Assembly (NCBI RefSeq): GCF_032062135.1 | Contig: NC_092858.1 | Location: 121,037,931-121,101,930 of the forward strand | Direction: 5' to 3' | From: Pyxicephalus adspersus | Taxonomy: Eukaryota > Chordata > Amphibia > Anura > Pyxicephalidae | Length of the DNA stretch: 64,000 nt | Part shown: positions 12,601 through 22,911 of the stretch, in pieces | Position numbering within the stretch: position 1 is the stretch's first letter | Layout: each line of letters begins with the position of its first letter | Translations under genes and position numbers: made by a program | Notes under the pieces: generated by a model | Seen by the model: only the letters and a program-made list of their open reading frames with translations | Told to the model about the DNA's origin: nothing | The model's database searches: none

Positions 12601-13395
12601 GCTACTACATTTTAGTATTTTGTGATGAATAATAAATTACTATGTAACCCTAGACATTTTTAAAATAGAAAATAGTCAGTCAATAAAGCCTGCGTGGTTC
12701 TTATTTTAGTCATTACTTTATTTAACATACGGTTAACCAAAACCTATAATTTTATAGAGGAATTAGGTTTTAGGAAAATCCATCAATTGCATAGTTAAAT
12801 CATTCTCTTACAGTGGATTATCCGTACAGCATTCAGAGTTGAGCAACTTGTATCTAGAAGAATGCTAAACTAGCAATGGTTAACTGATTTTTAATGCTTA
12901 TTTAATCTTATGTGTTTTCAAAGAAGAGTGACAGCAAGTGGTCCATTGAGTCTTCCATCCCTTTTGTGAATTTTTAAGTATAGAAATATACGTGTTTTAT
13001 AATAGCTAACAATTGGAGAAACCTAGTATCACTGAAATATCTATAAAGGGATTTAGCTTCCCAATGTATTTTGTGGATATTGTTTCAAAACTAAAGAAAA
13101 CCTGTACTGAAATATTTAGGTATCCATTTCTGACCTAATTGCTGTCTCATGCATTACCATATTCCAGAACATGTGGACCAGAACAAGTACTGTATATAGC
13201 ACATTGATTTGCCTAAATTCTGATTTGTGTACTCATTGAGGTCAGTCACTCAAAAAGTATTAAAGCCATTTAATGTGCCAGACAATGCCATGTAGTGCAC
13301 CTGGGGAGGAATCATTATTTAGCATCTCAACCTAACACTGAGTGTCTCCCAAAAGTTCTAAATGGTCACAGGTAGCTCATCATCATAATTCATGT
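9691..13395. other. Long A+T-rich stretch without a recognisable gene
   Basis: Apart from the microsatellite at 10541-10564 I see nothing that can be named. Open frames at 10656-10853, 11039-11236, 11288-11476 and 11689-11910 are short, carry no family motif and lack clear splice sites around them. A degraded, unrecognised repeat cannot be excluded. Confidence 0.45.
10541..10564. repeat. (GT)n(AT)n microsatellite
   Basis: Four GT units pass directly into about eight AT units. It is a compound dinucleotide repeat. Confidence 0.9.
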
Positions 13396-13399
13396 TCCT

Positions 13400-13600
13400 T
13401 TTTTTTATTAGTGATGGGAATGTCACTTTTCAAATCTGGCAGATTGTTCAATGGGTTCATTTTTTTGATTAGCCTGAATAGTTGCATGTTAAAAGCTTTA
13501 TTCATTTTATTTCCACTGATGCTGTGCTCTGGGAGTGGTGACACTATTCTTTGGAGTAGACACTCCAGCAACCCATTCATCCCTCAAGCACACACATAGC
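13400..13600. repeat. Probable dispersed repeat, TTAGTGATGGGAATG type
   Basis: The start TTAGTGATGGGAATGTCAC and the phrase CTGTGCTCTGGGAGTGGTG resemble a repeat I remember from frog genomes with TTAGTGATGAGCGAA termini. The start is also like those of the repeats at 9402 and 39681. The 85-codon plus-strand frame over it and its minus-strand counterpart have no protein motif. No second copy is present in this window, so the call rests on memory. Confidence 0.3.
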
Positions 13601-14848
13601 AGGTTGTACTGCTAATAAGGATTTACCAGGTACACATGCATTATATGTCATATTGAAGTCTATGGCTAATAAATCCTTAAAAACTTTCATGTTTACTGTG
13701 ATCTATAATTTTCATTTTCTTTTTAAGCACAGTTTCACTACTTTGTTATATCCACCTATACTGATACATATCTGGATCTGAATTATCTCAGGGGGAATTT
13801 TATTTTCTCTACTTTTATTAATTGTCTGGCTAGATATATTTATTTACATGGTTTACAGGTTAGGAGGGATTTACTGGTAATTCCTGGTTTTTATAAGTGT
13901 GTGTTTATTTTTGTAAAAAAGAATCATTATCTGATTTATTGTTGTATGGCTGTTGATTTTAAATTGACCTTCCGTATTGAATAAAATGTTCTGTTTTTAA
14001 CTTTGTTTCTGAGGTTATTTTGTACACTAGTACATTGGGGTTCTGAGGTCACAGCTCATAATGATTGACCTAGATTAGGGACACTGAGGACATACATTAT
14101 TTTTTAGTGCTGTATATAAAGAAATATAAACTGAACTGAATATAAATAAAAATACAGGAAAAACAGAATACTTTACTTGAGGTTTATACTCGAGTAATGA
14201 CTTTTTTACAAAATAAAATAATAAAATCAACAAGAATTTAGGTAACAAGATAGAAGGAATGAAGTGACAATGACAGTAACAAAGTGACCGTAACAAGTGC
14301 TAGGGTGACAGATGATAAAGACCAGAATGACAGGTGACAGTGACAAGGGCTATGTAAGAGTGACAGCCAATCATTGACATATAGAAAATGTAGGTTCTGT
14401 GAGTGTAGAGCTTTTTGAAATCTGAAAGCCCCCTTTAATAATCTGCTCCTTTTATCACTTTCTGGGAATGAGTAAGGGGTACATAGTACACCTTACCCAT
14501 TCTGAGAAAGGGTTAAAAAAAAGCCCTTGAAATAAAGACAACACACAATAGACTATAATGTTTTTTTTTTATTTTATTTTTTAACTATTAGCTTTGAAGC
14601 TCTTGTGATGTCAAAATATCATTCCATGATGGTCCCTTCAAGTGCCAGTATCTCTCTGCTGAACAATGGTGGGAATACTGCTCCAGTCATTGTGTAGAAT
14701 AGATTCTACAAGGGGTAAGATAAGGACAGCTGGCTGTTCTTGGCTGCCCTGCTGCATGACTAGCTGATGAAAAATAACCAATGATGACGTGAGCATCAGA
14801 TTGGACCAGAACACATATTCCTTAAAGTTGGAATATTTCCTTTTTTTT
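13601..14848. other. A+T-rich stretch with a degenerate GTGACA run
   Basis: From about 14262 to 14371 the words GTGACA, TGACAG and AGTAACA recur every 8-20 bases, like a decayed minisatellite. A T-rich run lies at 14562-14582. I see no gene. Confidence 0.4.
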
Positions 14849-14971
14849 CCATCTGCTTTGTTTTTTTTATAGATTTTATGAATAATTCTAACACCATGCA
14901 TCCTAATGAATCATGTAAGTTAACATGTCTTTTTCCTTGTGTTTCTCTTAACAGAGCTTGCGACACATGGG
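14849..14971. repeat. 120-bp dispersed repeat, copy A
   Basis: Similar over its length, by eye about four bases in five, to 15845-15970 in the same orientation. Shared words include ATCCTAATG, TCATGTAAGTT and TTCCTTGTGTTTCTC, then ACAGAGCT. The unit contains a donor-like ATGTAAGT and, 25-30 bases later, an acceptor-like pyrimidine tract ending in CAG, but no open frame links the copies, so I treat it as a repeat rather than an exon. Not a family I can name. Confidence 0.6.
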
Positions 14972-15844
14972 TCCCCACAGGAAGGAAGAGGGGGAGCACA
15001 TGCTCCTTGCCTGTCCTTTGACTGTCTATTAAGCCATCATCCCAAGAGAAGAGTCTGGTTTAAAAATTAAAAGGGACTGGACACTGTTTTATAATTAATA
15101 AAAAAAATAAACCAACCCATATACAGCTTTATTACAATATCTATACATGGTAACTAAAGGATTTGTGTGGGTATTGTGGCTGTACCATGGCTTACATTGA
15201 AAGTGTCCCCAGGTTAATGTAATCCAAAAGTATTTTCTGAGTTTCCGTATCTGTAAATAAAACGTTTTGATAAAATTAAGTGTACACATTGAAATTGATA
15301 GTGCCAATCCATGTAACTTCCCTGCAGCCCTTACATCTTGCTCTATTATTTATTGAAAAGCCACATGTAAATATTTCCACAGGTATCGGCGACCCTATAC
15401 ATATTTTTGTAACATTACTATGTTTAGTAGCTTTGCAACTAATTTGAACTTTCTTTTCAGTAGTAGACTGATCTCCAACCCAACTGTTCTAAGGACAATA
15501 AAGTGCACACATATGTGGTGTATTTTGGGACTGGCAAAAAAAAGCCAAACTAATACGTAAATCGATTTGAACCAAAAAGTTGAATGCAAATTTGGCATCA
15601 AATTTAACCATATTAACTATGACCAAGTTGAATGATTTCCAGAGTCCACTTGTGTAGAGATTCCTTTGTTGTTTATCTGTCAGCAAGTAAAACTGCACTA
15701 GCAACCAGCCATAGTGGATAAATGTCAACACCAATGCTAAATTAGTCTACTACTTCATTACTTCCATGGATAAAGCTAGTGAAAAGGCTTCTCTAGTAAA
15801 ACCGAAGTGTATCCAAAAGTAAGTGTAGTTTAATTTTAGAAAAG

Positions 15845-15970
15845 CAGTCTGTTTTTGTTTTTCATAGATGTTATAAATGATTCTTTCATCATGTATCCTA
15901 ATGTGTCATGTAAGTTTACATCTCATTTTCCTTGTGTTTCTCCTGACAGAGCTAGTGACATACAGATGGG
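15845..15970. repeat. 120-bp dispersed repeat, copy B
   Basis: Second, direct copy of the unit at 14849-14971, about 1 kb away, with small substitutions and length changes. The surrounding sequences are not similar, so this is not a large tandem duplication. Confidence 0.6.
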
Positions 15971-17530
15971 TTTATCTACTTATATATTACTGAAAGCAGT
16001 ATTACATTATTTGTTTTTCTTTGGACATTGACAAACCACAACGTCTGTTGGGGCATCTACCTCAATTGAACCTAATAGTCAAGATATTCCTGCATAAGTT
16101 ATTGTCATATGAAAAAGCATCAGAGTGATCCTTATAAAATTGTAATGGACTTCACAAATATGTTAGAATTAAGCTGTACAAAAGGGTGTTCTAAATATAG
16201 GGAATTAAGCCTGGGATCAAATCGGGTCTGGGGCTTACAGCAGCTTAGAACCACAGTCAGACTGGGTGGGCTAAACCATTTACTTTTGGCATTCATATAA
16301 CCATTCCACATTTTCAGCAGAATGATGTATTGGGCTGCCAATGTGTGTCCCTCTTACAGTGCATGTCTCTTGAAAAAAGTCACACGGATTATGATATATG
16401 AGCCTATTAGCTATCTCCTTGCTGTTTGCGTGATTAAAGAAAATGCTACAAGAGAATGTGCAGGAAGTGATTTCCCTTATTGTACATTTAACCCAAGAGA
16501 ATAAACACAGCTCTGCATGGAAATGTGAAAATCTGTGTTTTTCCTGCTGTTCAGCCAATAAATCTAATTCTAATACTGCTGTCCTCTGCCAAAACACCAA
16601 TGTTTTAATCCAATTGTATACAGTTTACTTCTCTGAGAACAAAACAAATGAATGGCTGTGAGGTTAATGAGTTATATGGAATTTGTAAGAAGCTTCTCAT
16701 GCAACTTCAGGACCGTACTAATAATGTTTCATACTTGGGTCCAGTCTTTAAGCAGTAGAGACTGACAACCATTGCAGAACTGTGTGTACAAGGAAATGTT
16801 ACATTTCTATCTATACCCTTTTTGAACTTACCTGCTTTCTAAACATACGGCAGGGGGATCATATTCATTTCTTAGAATAATTTGAATATAGCAAACTGAA
16901 TTTTGATCAACTGATATAAATTACTGGATCATGCACATAGATACTTTGACTCCCTTTACCCTTATGTAGGGGGGCCATTAAAAACAAACAACAGATATAT
17001 TGTGACCCATTCATAAAACACAAGTTGCAATTCTCTTGGATACAACTATAGTCAATACTTCTTTTAGGCATAAACTTTATAACAGGCATTATTGAATTCT
17101 TACTGTGCCTCTATTTGTTTCATTGTTTTAGTTTACTCTTTTGTACCCTTGGCAATGTCCCTGGTATTATTCATTGTCATTCCAGTCTGAATAACTGGTG
17201 GTTACCCCTTTTTGCCGTATTTTTTGTATGTGTGTGTTATGACTGTATATTGTTCATATTTTTTGGATTATCCTTTTTGTTGTACATATTCTTGTTAACC
17301 TATTGAAACAGAAAATGCAAGCTGGGGTGGTATTTACACGTCATTTGTTCTTTTTTTCTACAACTAGAATCAAGTAATATCATTTGTATTTTAACATTTT
17401 AAAATAAAGTAAATGAATGAAATAACTCAGAAAGCTTGGAAAGGTAGTCTAATAACCCCTTTAGTGCGTACACCCTCCCTCTAATAATTGTATTTTAATA
17501 CATTTATTCAATGCACCGGCAGAAGAACAC
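15971..17530. other. A+T-rich stretch without a recognisable gene
   Basis: Overlapping short frames on both strands at 16109-16661 have no motif and no convincing splice signals. I see nothing else that can be supported. Confidence 0.45.
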
Positions 17531-17671
17531 TTAGGGCTCTATTTCCCCATGCTGGAAATCTTTCAGATCCATCTGTTTCAATGGCAGTGACTGATTCACC
17601 CACCAGGGTGAATCCCACCAGGGAACGCTTGAGAGAATGTCGCATTCCATGCTCCATAAATAGAGCTCTTA
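17531..17671. mobile_element. Short Harbinger-like MITE
   Basis: About 135 bases lie between TTA trinucleotides (17531-17533 and 17669-17671). The ends GGGCTCTATTT and, reversed, GAGCTCTATTT are inverted repeats with one mismatch. A 3-bp TTA target site is typical of PIF/Harbinger elements. The interior has CACCAGGGTGAATCCC, a phrase I recall from frog repeats. The 63-codon frame across it is chance. Confidence 0.6.
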
Positions 17672-17830
17672 CAGTTTAACATCCACATATTCACTGCTAA
17701 GAAATGTAGGGCATTGATTCTTTTATTTCTACCTTTTAATAAGTAGATACACCTTTGCCATTTTAGTTAGTGAATAAGCCTGTTAGTATTGGAAATCACA
17801 AAATAGGAATAAGTTGCAAATAGTGCAGCA

Positions 17831-18458
17831 TTTATTTAAAAAATGTATTCAAACAATTTTACATCCTTTTCAGATTTTTTATTCATAGCAACAAATGTAC
17901 AAAAAAGATTAAAAAACTGTAAAGCACAAATATAAAAAAGAAAGCAATGGAAGGAGAAGAAAAAAGATTATGATGAAAAAACACATGTACATTATATACA
18001 TAGTTCTAAAAGAGTCACATACATATGTCTGTGCAGAGAACTGATAACTCCTGATAGGCTGCCAAACACCAACTATTTATGTTGAAATAAACTGTTGGAG
18101 ATTTGTGCTTAACTTAACAGGAAAACAAAACAGTTTGAAGAAGAACAATAAAGACAACAAACAAGACTTGCAGGAAGGCTGCTCTGTTTATTTAGACCCT
18201 TACACATTGCCCTCTGTAATCTTTTAGGGACATTATCCAACATCTCTGCTAGTAATAAATCCAAACATTACTGTAGCAACTGTGTACATCTAAAAAACGA
18301 ATGTTTAACGTCAGCCCATGATTTGCTTGTTCAAAAAACGCAGACATTATTGGGTTTTAGCTTCCAAAAAAGGAGGACTTTTGGGGGAAAAAAATCAAAC
18401 TACATAAAGTTAAAAAAATTTACCATCCTATTTTTTCATTTAAATGCACTTTAACTTT
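17831..18458 (-). other. Candidate 3' UTR with two poly(A) signals
   Basis: Directly after the stop codon of the candidate exon at 18459-18677 comes about 600 bases of A+T-rich sequence with no recognisable transposon. On the minus strand it contains AATAAA at 17878-17883 and again at 17831-17836, both in a suitable place for transcript ends. This supports, but does not prove, that the exon is terminal. Confidence 0.35.
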
Positions 18459-18677
18459 TTAGCATTTTTGTGTTTTAGGATGATAAACACGAAATGGCCA
18501 GACTGGTTTGAGATCTAAAGTAATCACTTGGCCTCCATGTTTACAAATTTGCTGTCTATATTTATTTAAACTAATAAGCATATTACTGAGTTCGATTTGT
18601 GATATATCACACCCATACATTGACTCTATGCCACACAACAAAGTTATTGAACTGTGAGGGATCCCCATAAAGACAGA
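18459..18677 (-). CDS. Candidate terminal coding exon, gene not recognised
   Basis: On the minus strand a long pyrimidine-rich tract ending TACTCTTGCAG (18678-18688) is followed by 72 codons and a stop at 18459-18461. If the acceptor is real, the exon starts in phase 0 with SVFMGIPHSS. Its end reads CKHGGQVITLDLKPVW and then PFRVYHPKTQKC. The composition (mixed charged, aromatic and Gly/Pro residues, a Trp, spaced Cys) looks like a conserved protein end and differs from the low-complexity frames around it. The frame stays open upstream to 18758, but that part reads as intron (MENSYFYFLLCIICSSD). A likely 3' UTR with AATAAA signals follows. I do not recognise the family, and no other exon of the gene was found. 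Chance or a gene-derived pseudogene remain possible. Confidence 0.42.
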   Translation of the reverse strand, partial: SVFMGIPHSSITLLCGIESMYGCDISQIELSNMLISLNKYRQQICKHGGQVITLDLKPVWPFRVYHPKTQKC

Positions 18678-18944
18678 CTGCAAGAGTATAGGATCAGAAG
18701 AACATATAATGCATAAAAGAAAATAAAAATAGGAGTTTTCCATAATTAAAAAAAACATTACCTTTTAAAATCTATACAAATTCATAAACTGGGAAAATTA
18801 AAGTGGGGCTAGGTTTTCTTTAAAGATAAACACCTCCTTCAAGAGTTATTTTACATAGAACGGGTTAACTGATCAAACTAAACTAACCTAAACATGGTAT
18901 ATCTGCTATATTTTCTAAATAATTACACATTAGTAATCTGCAGT

Positions 18945-19660
18945 TAGGTCCATAAATATTTGGACAGTGATAATTTTTTTTTAATTTTGGTTCTGTACAT
19001 TACCACAATTAATTTTATTGTTTCTTTAATGAATTCTGAGGTGTTCAGAGACATACTGTCTGCTCAAATCCAGCTAAATGCAGTCACATTGATTGGGAGG
19101 CGTTTCATAATACAGATGTACAATGACCCAAAACATACATCCAAAGCAACCCAGGAGTTTATTAAAGCAAAGAAGTGGAATATTCTTGAATGGCAATGTC
19201 AGTCACCTGATCTGAACCCAATTGAACATGCATTTCACTTGTTGAAGACTACACTTCGGACATAAAGGCCCACAAACAAACAGCAACTGAAAGCCGCTGC
19301 AGTAAAGGCCTGGCAAAGCATTAAAAAGGAGGAAACCCAGCATCTGGTGATGTCCATGAGTTCAAGACTACAGGCTGTCATTGCCAGCAAAGGGTTTTCA
19401 AACAAGTATTAGAAATGAACATTTTATTTTCAGCTTTTTAATTTGTCCAATTATTTTTGAGCCCCTGAAATGAAGTGATTGTGTTAACAAAGGCTTTAGT
19501 TCCTCACATTTTAATGTAATCTTTTTGTTCAACCCACTGAATTAAAGCTGAAAGTCTGCAGTTCACCTGCATCTGAGTTGTTTCATTTAAAATTAATTGT
19601 GGTAATGTCCAGAACCAAAATTAGAAAACAGTTGTCTCTGTCCAAATATTTATGGACCTA
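18945..19660 (+). mobile_element. Tc1-like transposon, internally deleted, catalytic Asp lost
   Basis: A 716-bp element between TA sites (18945-18946 and 19659-19660). The inverted ends are GGTCCATAAATATTTGGACA after the left TA and the same reversed before the right TA. The plus strand encodes only the transposase C-terminal half, roughly 19028-19412: SEVFRDILSAQIQ, then NDPKHTSKATQEF, SPDLNPIEHAFHLLK and, after an in-frame stop at 19264-19266, SRLQAVIASKGFSNKY with its stop at 19410-19412. In the DD34E triad the second Asp is Tyr (codon TAC, 19119-19121), with 34 residues between it and the retained Glu of NPIE. The 5' half of the gene is missing, so the element cannot move by itself. Confidence 0.92.
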
Positions 19661-20199
19661 AATGAAACTATATTTCTTAAGTGTTTTTATTCCATGTAAT
19701 AAATAATAATAAATATATATTGTCCAATGAATGTATTGGAATTTTGCATCAATCACAATCAACCTAACTATTTATGGATTGATTGAGGCTCTGATTTTTT
19801 TTTAGCATTTACCATGTATGACATATAACAGTGATATTCTCTCACTGTCAACAAATGACATGTGTAGGATATAAGTATTAGGCAAACAATGTTGTCATTT
19901 ATATTTATATCTTAGCATGACATTGCAGCGTTCCATCAGTCAATGCCAAATTCCTGGATGATGCAACTTATTTGGAACACATGCGTTAATTGCAGAAAAT
20001 GAATAGCTAGTATGAGGCACATTTTTTTTACTTTTAAACCATTTAGTTAGGCTTTGGGTGCACTTCTAAACTAATGTTTGATGAAGGAAAGTACCTTAAA
20101 ATCCAAGTTGTTCAAATAACATAGACAAGAACGAAGTTTCAATTTAAACATATAATTTTTTGTATAATGATGTTTTACATAAACACTGAGGCATCATAG

Positions 20200-21363
20200 T
20201 ATGAAGGGGTACTGAGAAGTCCTGGCTTTGCCCAGAAAGAATTGAGCCAGAGTTTTGAGATAACTCATTTATTCAACATATCCCCCCCTGAGACTGATGC
20301 ACTTGGTACAGTGAAGTTGCAGCTTTTCTAGACCTTTCAAATAAAAGTCCTTTGGTTAGGCCGCAAACCAGCTCTCAGCAGCATCTTTGACCTTAGAAAT
20401 GTCCTCAAAACATTGCCCCCTCAGGTGTTTCTTCAAATTCAGGAACAGATAACAGTCCAAAAGGGCCAGGTTAGGTGAGTAGAAGGGATGATAGACCAAT
20501 TGAAAACCCAGGGTGTTCAATTTGGCAGCCACAACATTGGACCTGTGCGCAGGTGCATTGTCCTGCAAAAAAAAGGATCCCTTTCATCAACTTTCCACAG
20601 TGTTTCATCTTAATTGCCTCCTTCAGCTGGTCCAGGAGGTTAGCATATTACTGTCCAGTGATACTAGAGCCCTGAGGTAGGTAGTCCACCAACAGAATAC
20701 CGTCTTTGTCCCAGAAAACGGACGCCGTGACTTTTTGTGGCCGATTTCTGGGTTCAGAACTTCTTCCGCGGCGGGGACCCGCTGTGACGCCATTCCTTTG
20801 ACTGTTCCTTGGTTTCAGGATCATAGATGTGGAGCCAGGTTAATCCTCAGTCACTAACCTAGCCAGAAACTCCTGTGCAGCTTCAAAATGGGCCAAAACA
20901 GCTTTGGATGCTTCAACTTGTTCCTTCTTCTGATCACCGTTCAAACATTTCGGCACTAACTTCGCTGAAAGCTTGCGCATGTCTAAGATAGTGGTGATAA
21001 CAACCCCAACACGCTTCCATGAGATGTCAAGTATCTGGGCTATCTTTTTTGCGGATATTCACCGGTCCTCAATAATCAGCTCACGGTTGCCGGGTCATCT
21101 TCAATGGTGAAACGCCCAGTCTTGCTGACTTTCCCTGGAAAAACGAAAACTTCATGACGGCCCGTAACTCCAACGACGTGAAACTTGCTTGTGCCTTTGG
21201 CATCACAGCTTCTCACTAAAAGAAAAAACAGTTTTTAGAATCAAAAAGACCTGATATTTGCACAGTTACATACTAAGATAATAGGCTGTCATATTCCCCA
21301 ACACTCATTTTTCTATTTCATCTGGAAGGGGCAAAGCCAGGAACATCTCCGCACCCCCTCATA
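20200..21363 (-). mobile_element. mariner transposon, near full length, transposase broken
   Basis: About 1.16 kb between TA sites (20200-20201 and 21362-21363), with imperfect inverted ends sharing CCTGGCTTTGCCC. The minus strand encodes a mariner transposase. The open frame at 20356-20568 holds QDNAPAHRS and HPFYSPNLALLD, with 34 residues between the two Asp, the DD34D signature of mariner. Upstream, broken frames give KGMASQRVPAAEEV and DDPATVS pieces, the central and N-terminal parts. Stops and frameshifts occur throughout, so it is inactive. The gene fills most of the element, which suggests decay by point change rather than large deletion. Confidence 0.9.
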
Positions 21364-21654
21364 TGTAAATCTTTTTTTAAGACAGAATGCCCTCAAAAAG
21401 AATTGTCACAAACCTGTTAAAAAAGTATCCTAATAAAGCAATAAATAATAAAGCAATCCTCTGGTAACAGATCTTGTGTTGTCACCTAGCCAAAATGTAG
21501 GACTATATAGCATACTAGAAAAATGTGTGCAAGATATCCTATATCCTGTCAGGTTTTTTTATTTCTTCTGGTGGTGGTGCTTAGATAATAATGGAAGAAA
21601 AGTATAAGTACTGCTTTTCAGGTAGATGTATGCTTTACTGCAGGAGAAATGTTT

Positions 21655-22105
21655 AACATATACAGAGCCGAGTCTAGAACAATATGTATTCACTTTAAGA
21701 TCGTTACAAAGAACAAGAGGGCACTTTTTGCGTCTGGAGGAAAATACGTTTAATCTCCGGATAAGGAAGGGATTCTTTACTGTAGGTCTGTGAAAATGTG
21801 GAATCGGCTCCCTCAGGAATTAGTCTCAGCAACTACTATAGATTGCTAAGAAAAATCTGGATGCTTTTCTAGAAGCACAGAATATAACTGGGTATTAAAG
21901 CTTTAAAGTAAAGAAAACAGAGACCTTTGATCCGGGGAACATCCGATTCCCTTATGGAATCAGGAATCATTTTTTTCCCCCAGTTGTAGCCAATTTTTCC
22001 AGGGTTTTTTTTGTTTGCCTTCCTCTGGATCAACTATGTCCATAGGGTCTTATATCTGGGATGGGTTAATTTCCCTAGTGGTTGAAGGTGATGAACTTTG
22101 GGGAA
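21655..22105 (+). mobile_element. CR1-type LINE, ORF2 C-terminus and 3' end
   Basis: The plus strand gives QRTRGHFLRLEENTFNLRIR followed by KGFFTVG, then in another frame KMWNRLPQELVSATTID and KKNLDAFLEAQNITGY with a stop. This order (RG-H-L, RK-FFTVR, WNRLP-ELV, LDAFL) is the standard C-terminal end of CR1-type reverse transcriptases. After the stop is a 3' module with TTTGCCTTCCTCTGGATCAA that recurs at 56325-56450. It is 5'-truncated and frameshifted. It ends close to the tail of an L2-type copy on the other strand. Confidence 0.75.
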
Positions 22106-22121
22106 AAAGCATATGCAAAAG

Positions 22122-22435
22122 TATATTATTATTAATAAACAGTATTTCTATAGCGCCAACATATTACTCAGCCCTGTACATTCAATAGTGGTTGCAAATG
22201 ACAGGCAGATACAGACAGTGACACAGAAGGAGAGAACCTTGCCAGAAAAGCTTACAATCTAAGTGGTGGGGAAGCAGCACACAACAGGAGGGTGGGATAT
22301 GTAGTGGTGGGTAAGTAGTGAGGGTTTTAAGAGACAGAAGAAGATAGATAGATAAGTCTCAAAATGTGGGTTTTGAGTATTCTTTTAATTGAGCAGAAAG
22401 TAGTAGCAAGCTGAATAGGATGAGGGAGACCATGC
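22122..22435 (-). mobile_element. L2-type LINE 3' UTR with ATT tail
   Basis: Same 3' UTR as in the copy at 4480-5215: on the plus strand an ATTATTATTAATAAAC tail, then TATAGCGCCAACATATTACT, GACAGTGACACAG and AAAGCTTACAATCTAAG. No coding part remains. Its tail lies within about 20 bases of the 3' end of the CR1 copy on the plus strand. Confidence 0.8.
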
Positions 22436-22731
22436 AAGAGAATCTTCCCTTTTTCAAAGCCTACACTTCCATTTTTAAAGCTTCTGCCTATATGCAGTGT
22501 TACATATGCAACTGAAAGTTTGCCAGTTACCTGACCCCTATTTATCCCTTTTCACCTACTGGAGCACCCCTGCAACCTTAAAAATAGCAAAATGCTTATT
22601 TATCTACCTTTTATCCAGCCATCCGCAATCCTGTTTATCTTCTATTTCTCATCTCATTTGCATCCATATTAATGTCATTCTGTTGTCATTTTCAATCAAC
22701 CTGAATGCTTTATGATCATATTCAATAAATG

Positions 22732-22911
22732 CGTACACACATCCAATTTTTATCTTTGGAAATGAACGACGAACGAACGACCGATTGGCCAAAAATCGTT
22801 TGTAAAAAAAGTAACCAACGACGCCAACGAAGGAGGATAGTCGTTGGAAATGAACGACCGGACCGGCGGATCGGATTGGACGACGATCGTTGACCATCTA
22901 TCGTGTGTACG
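22732..22911. mobile_element. CpG-rich short inverted-repeat element
   Basis: The ends are perfect nine-base inverted repeats, CGTACACAC (22732-22740) and GTGTGTACG (22903-22911). The interior is dense in CGAACGA and CGACG words, far above the CpG level of the flanks. Inside it, TTGGAAATGAACGAC occurs twice in direct orientation (22756-22770 and 22844-22858). I remember this as an abundant ranid-frog repeat. No target duplication is clear. The 82- and 61-codon minus-strand frames across it are by-products of its composition. Confidence 0.65.

Noticed and set aside
14953..15950. Two acceptor-like CAGAGCT sites as real exon starts
   Set aside because: They belong to a duplicated repeat unit, and no frame of useful length follows either site.
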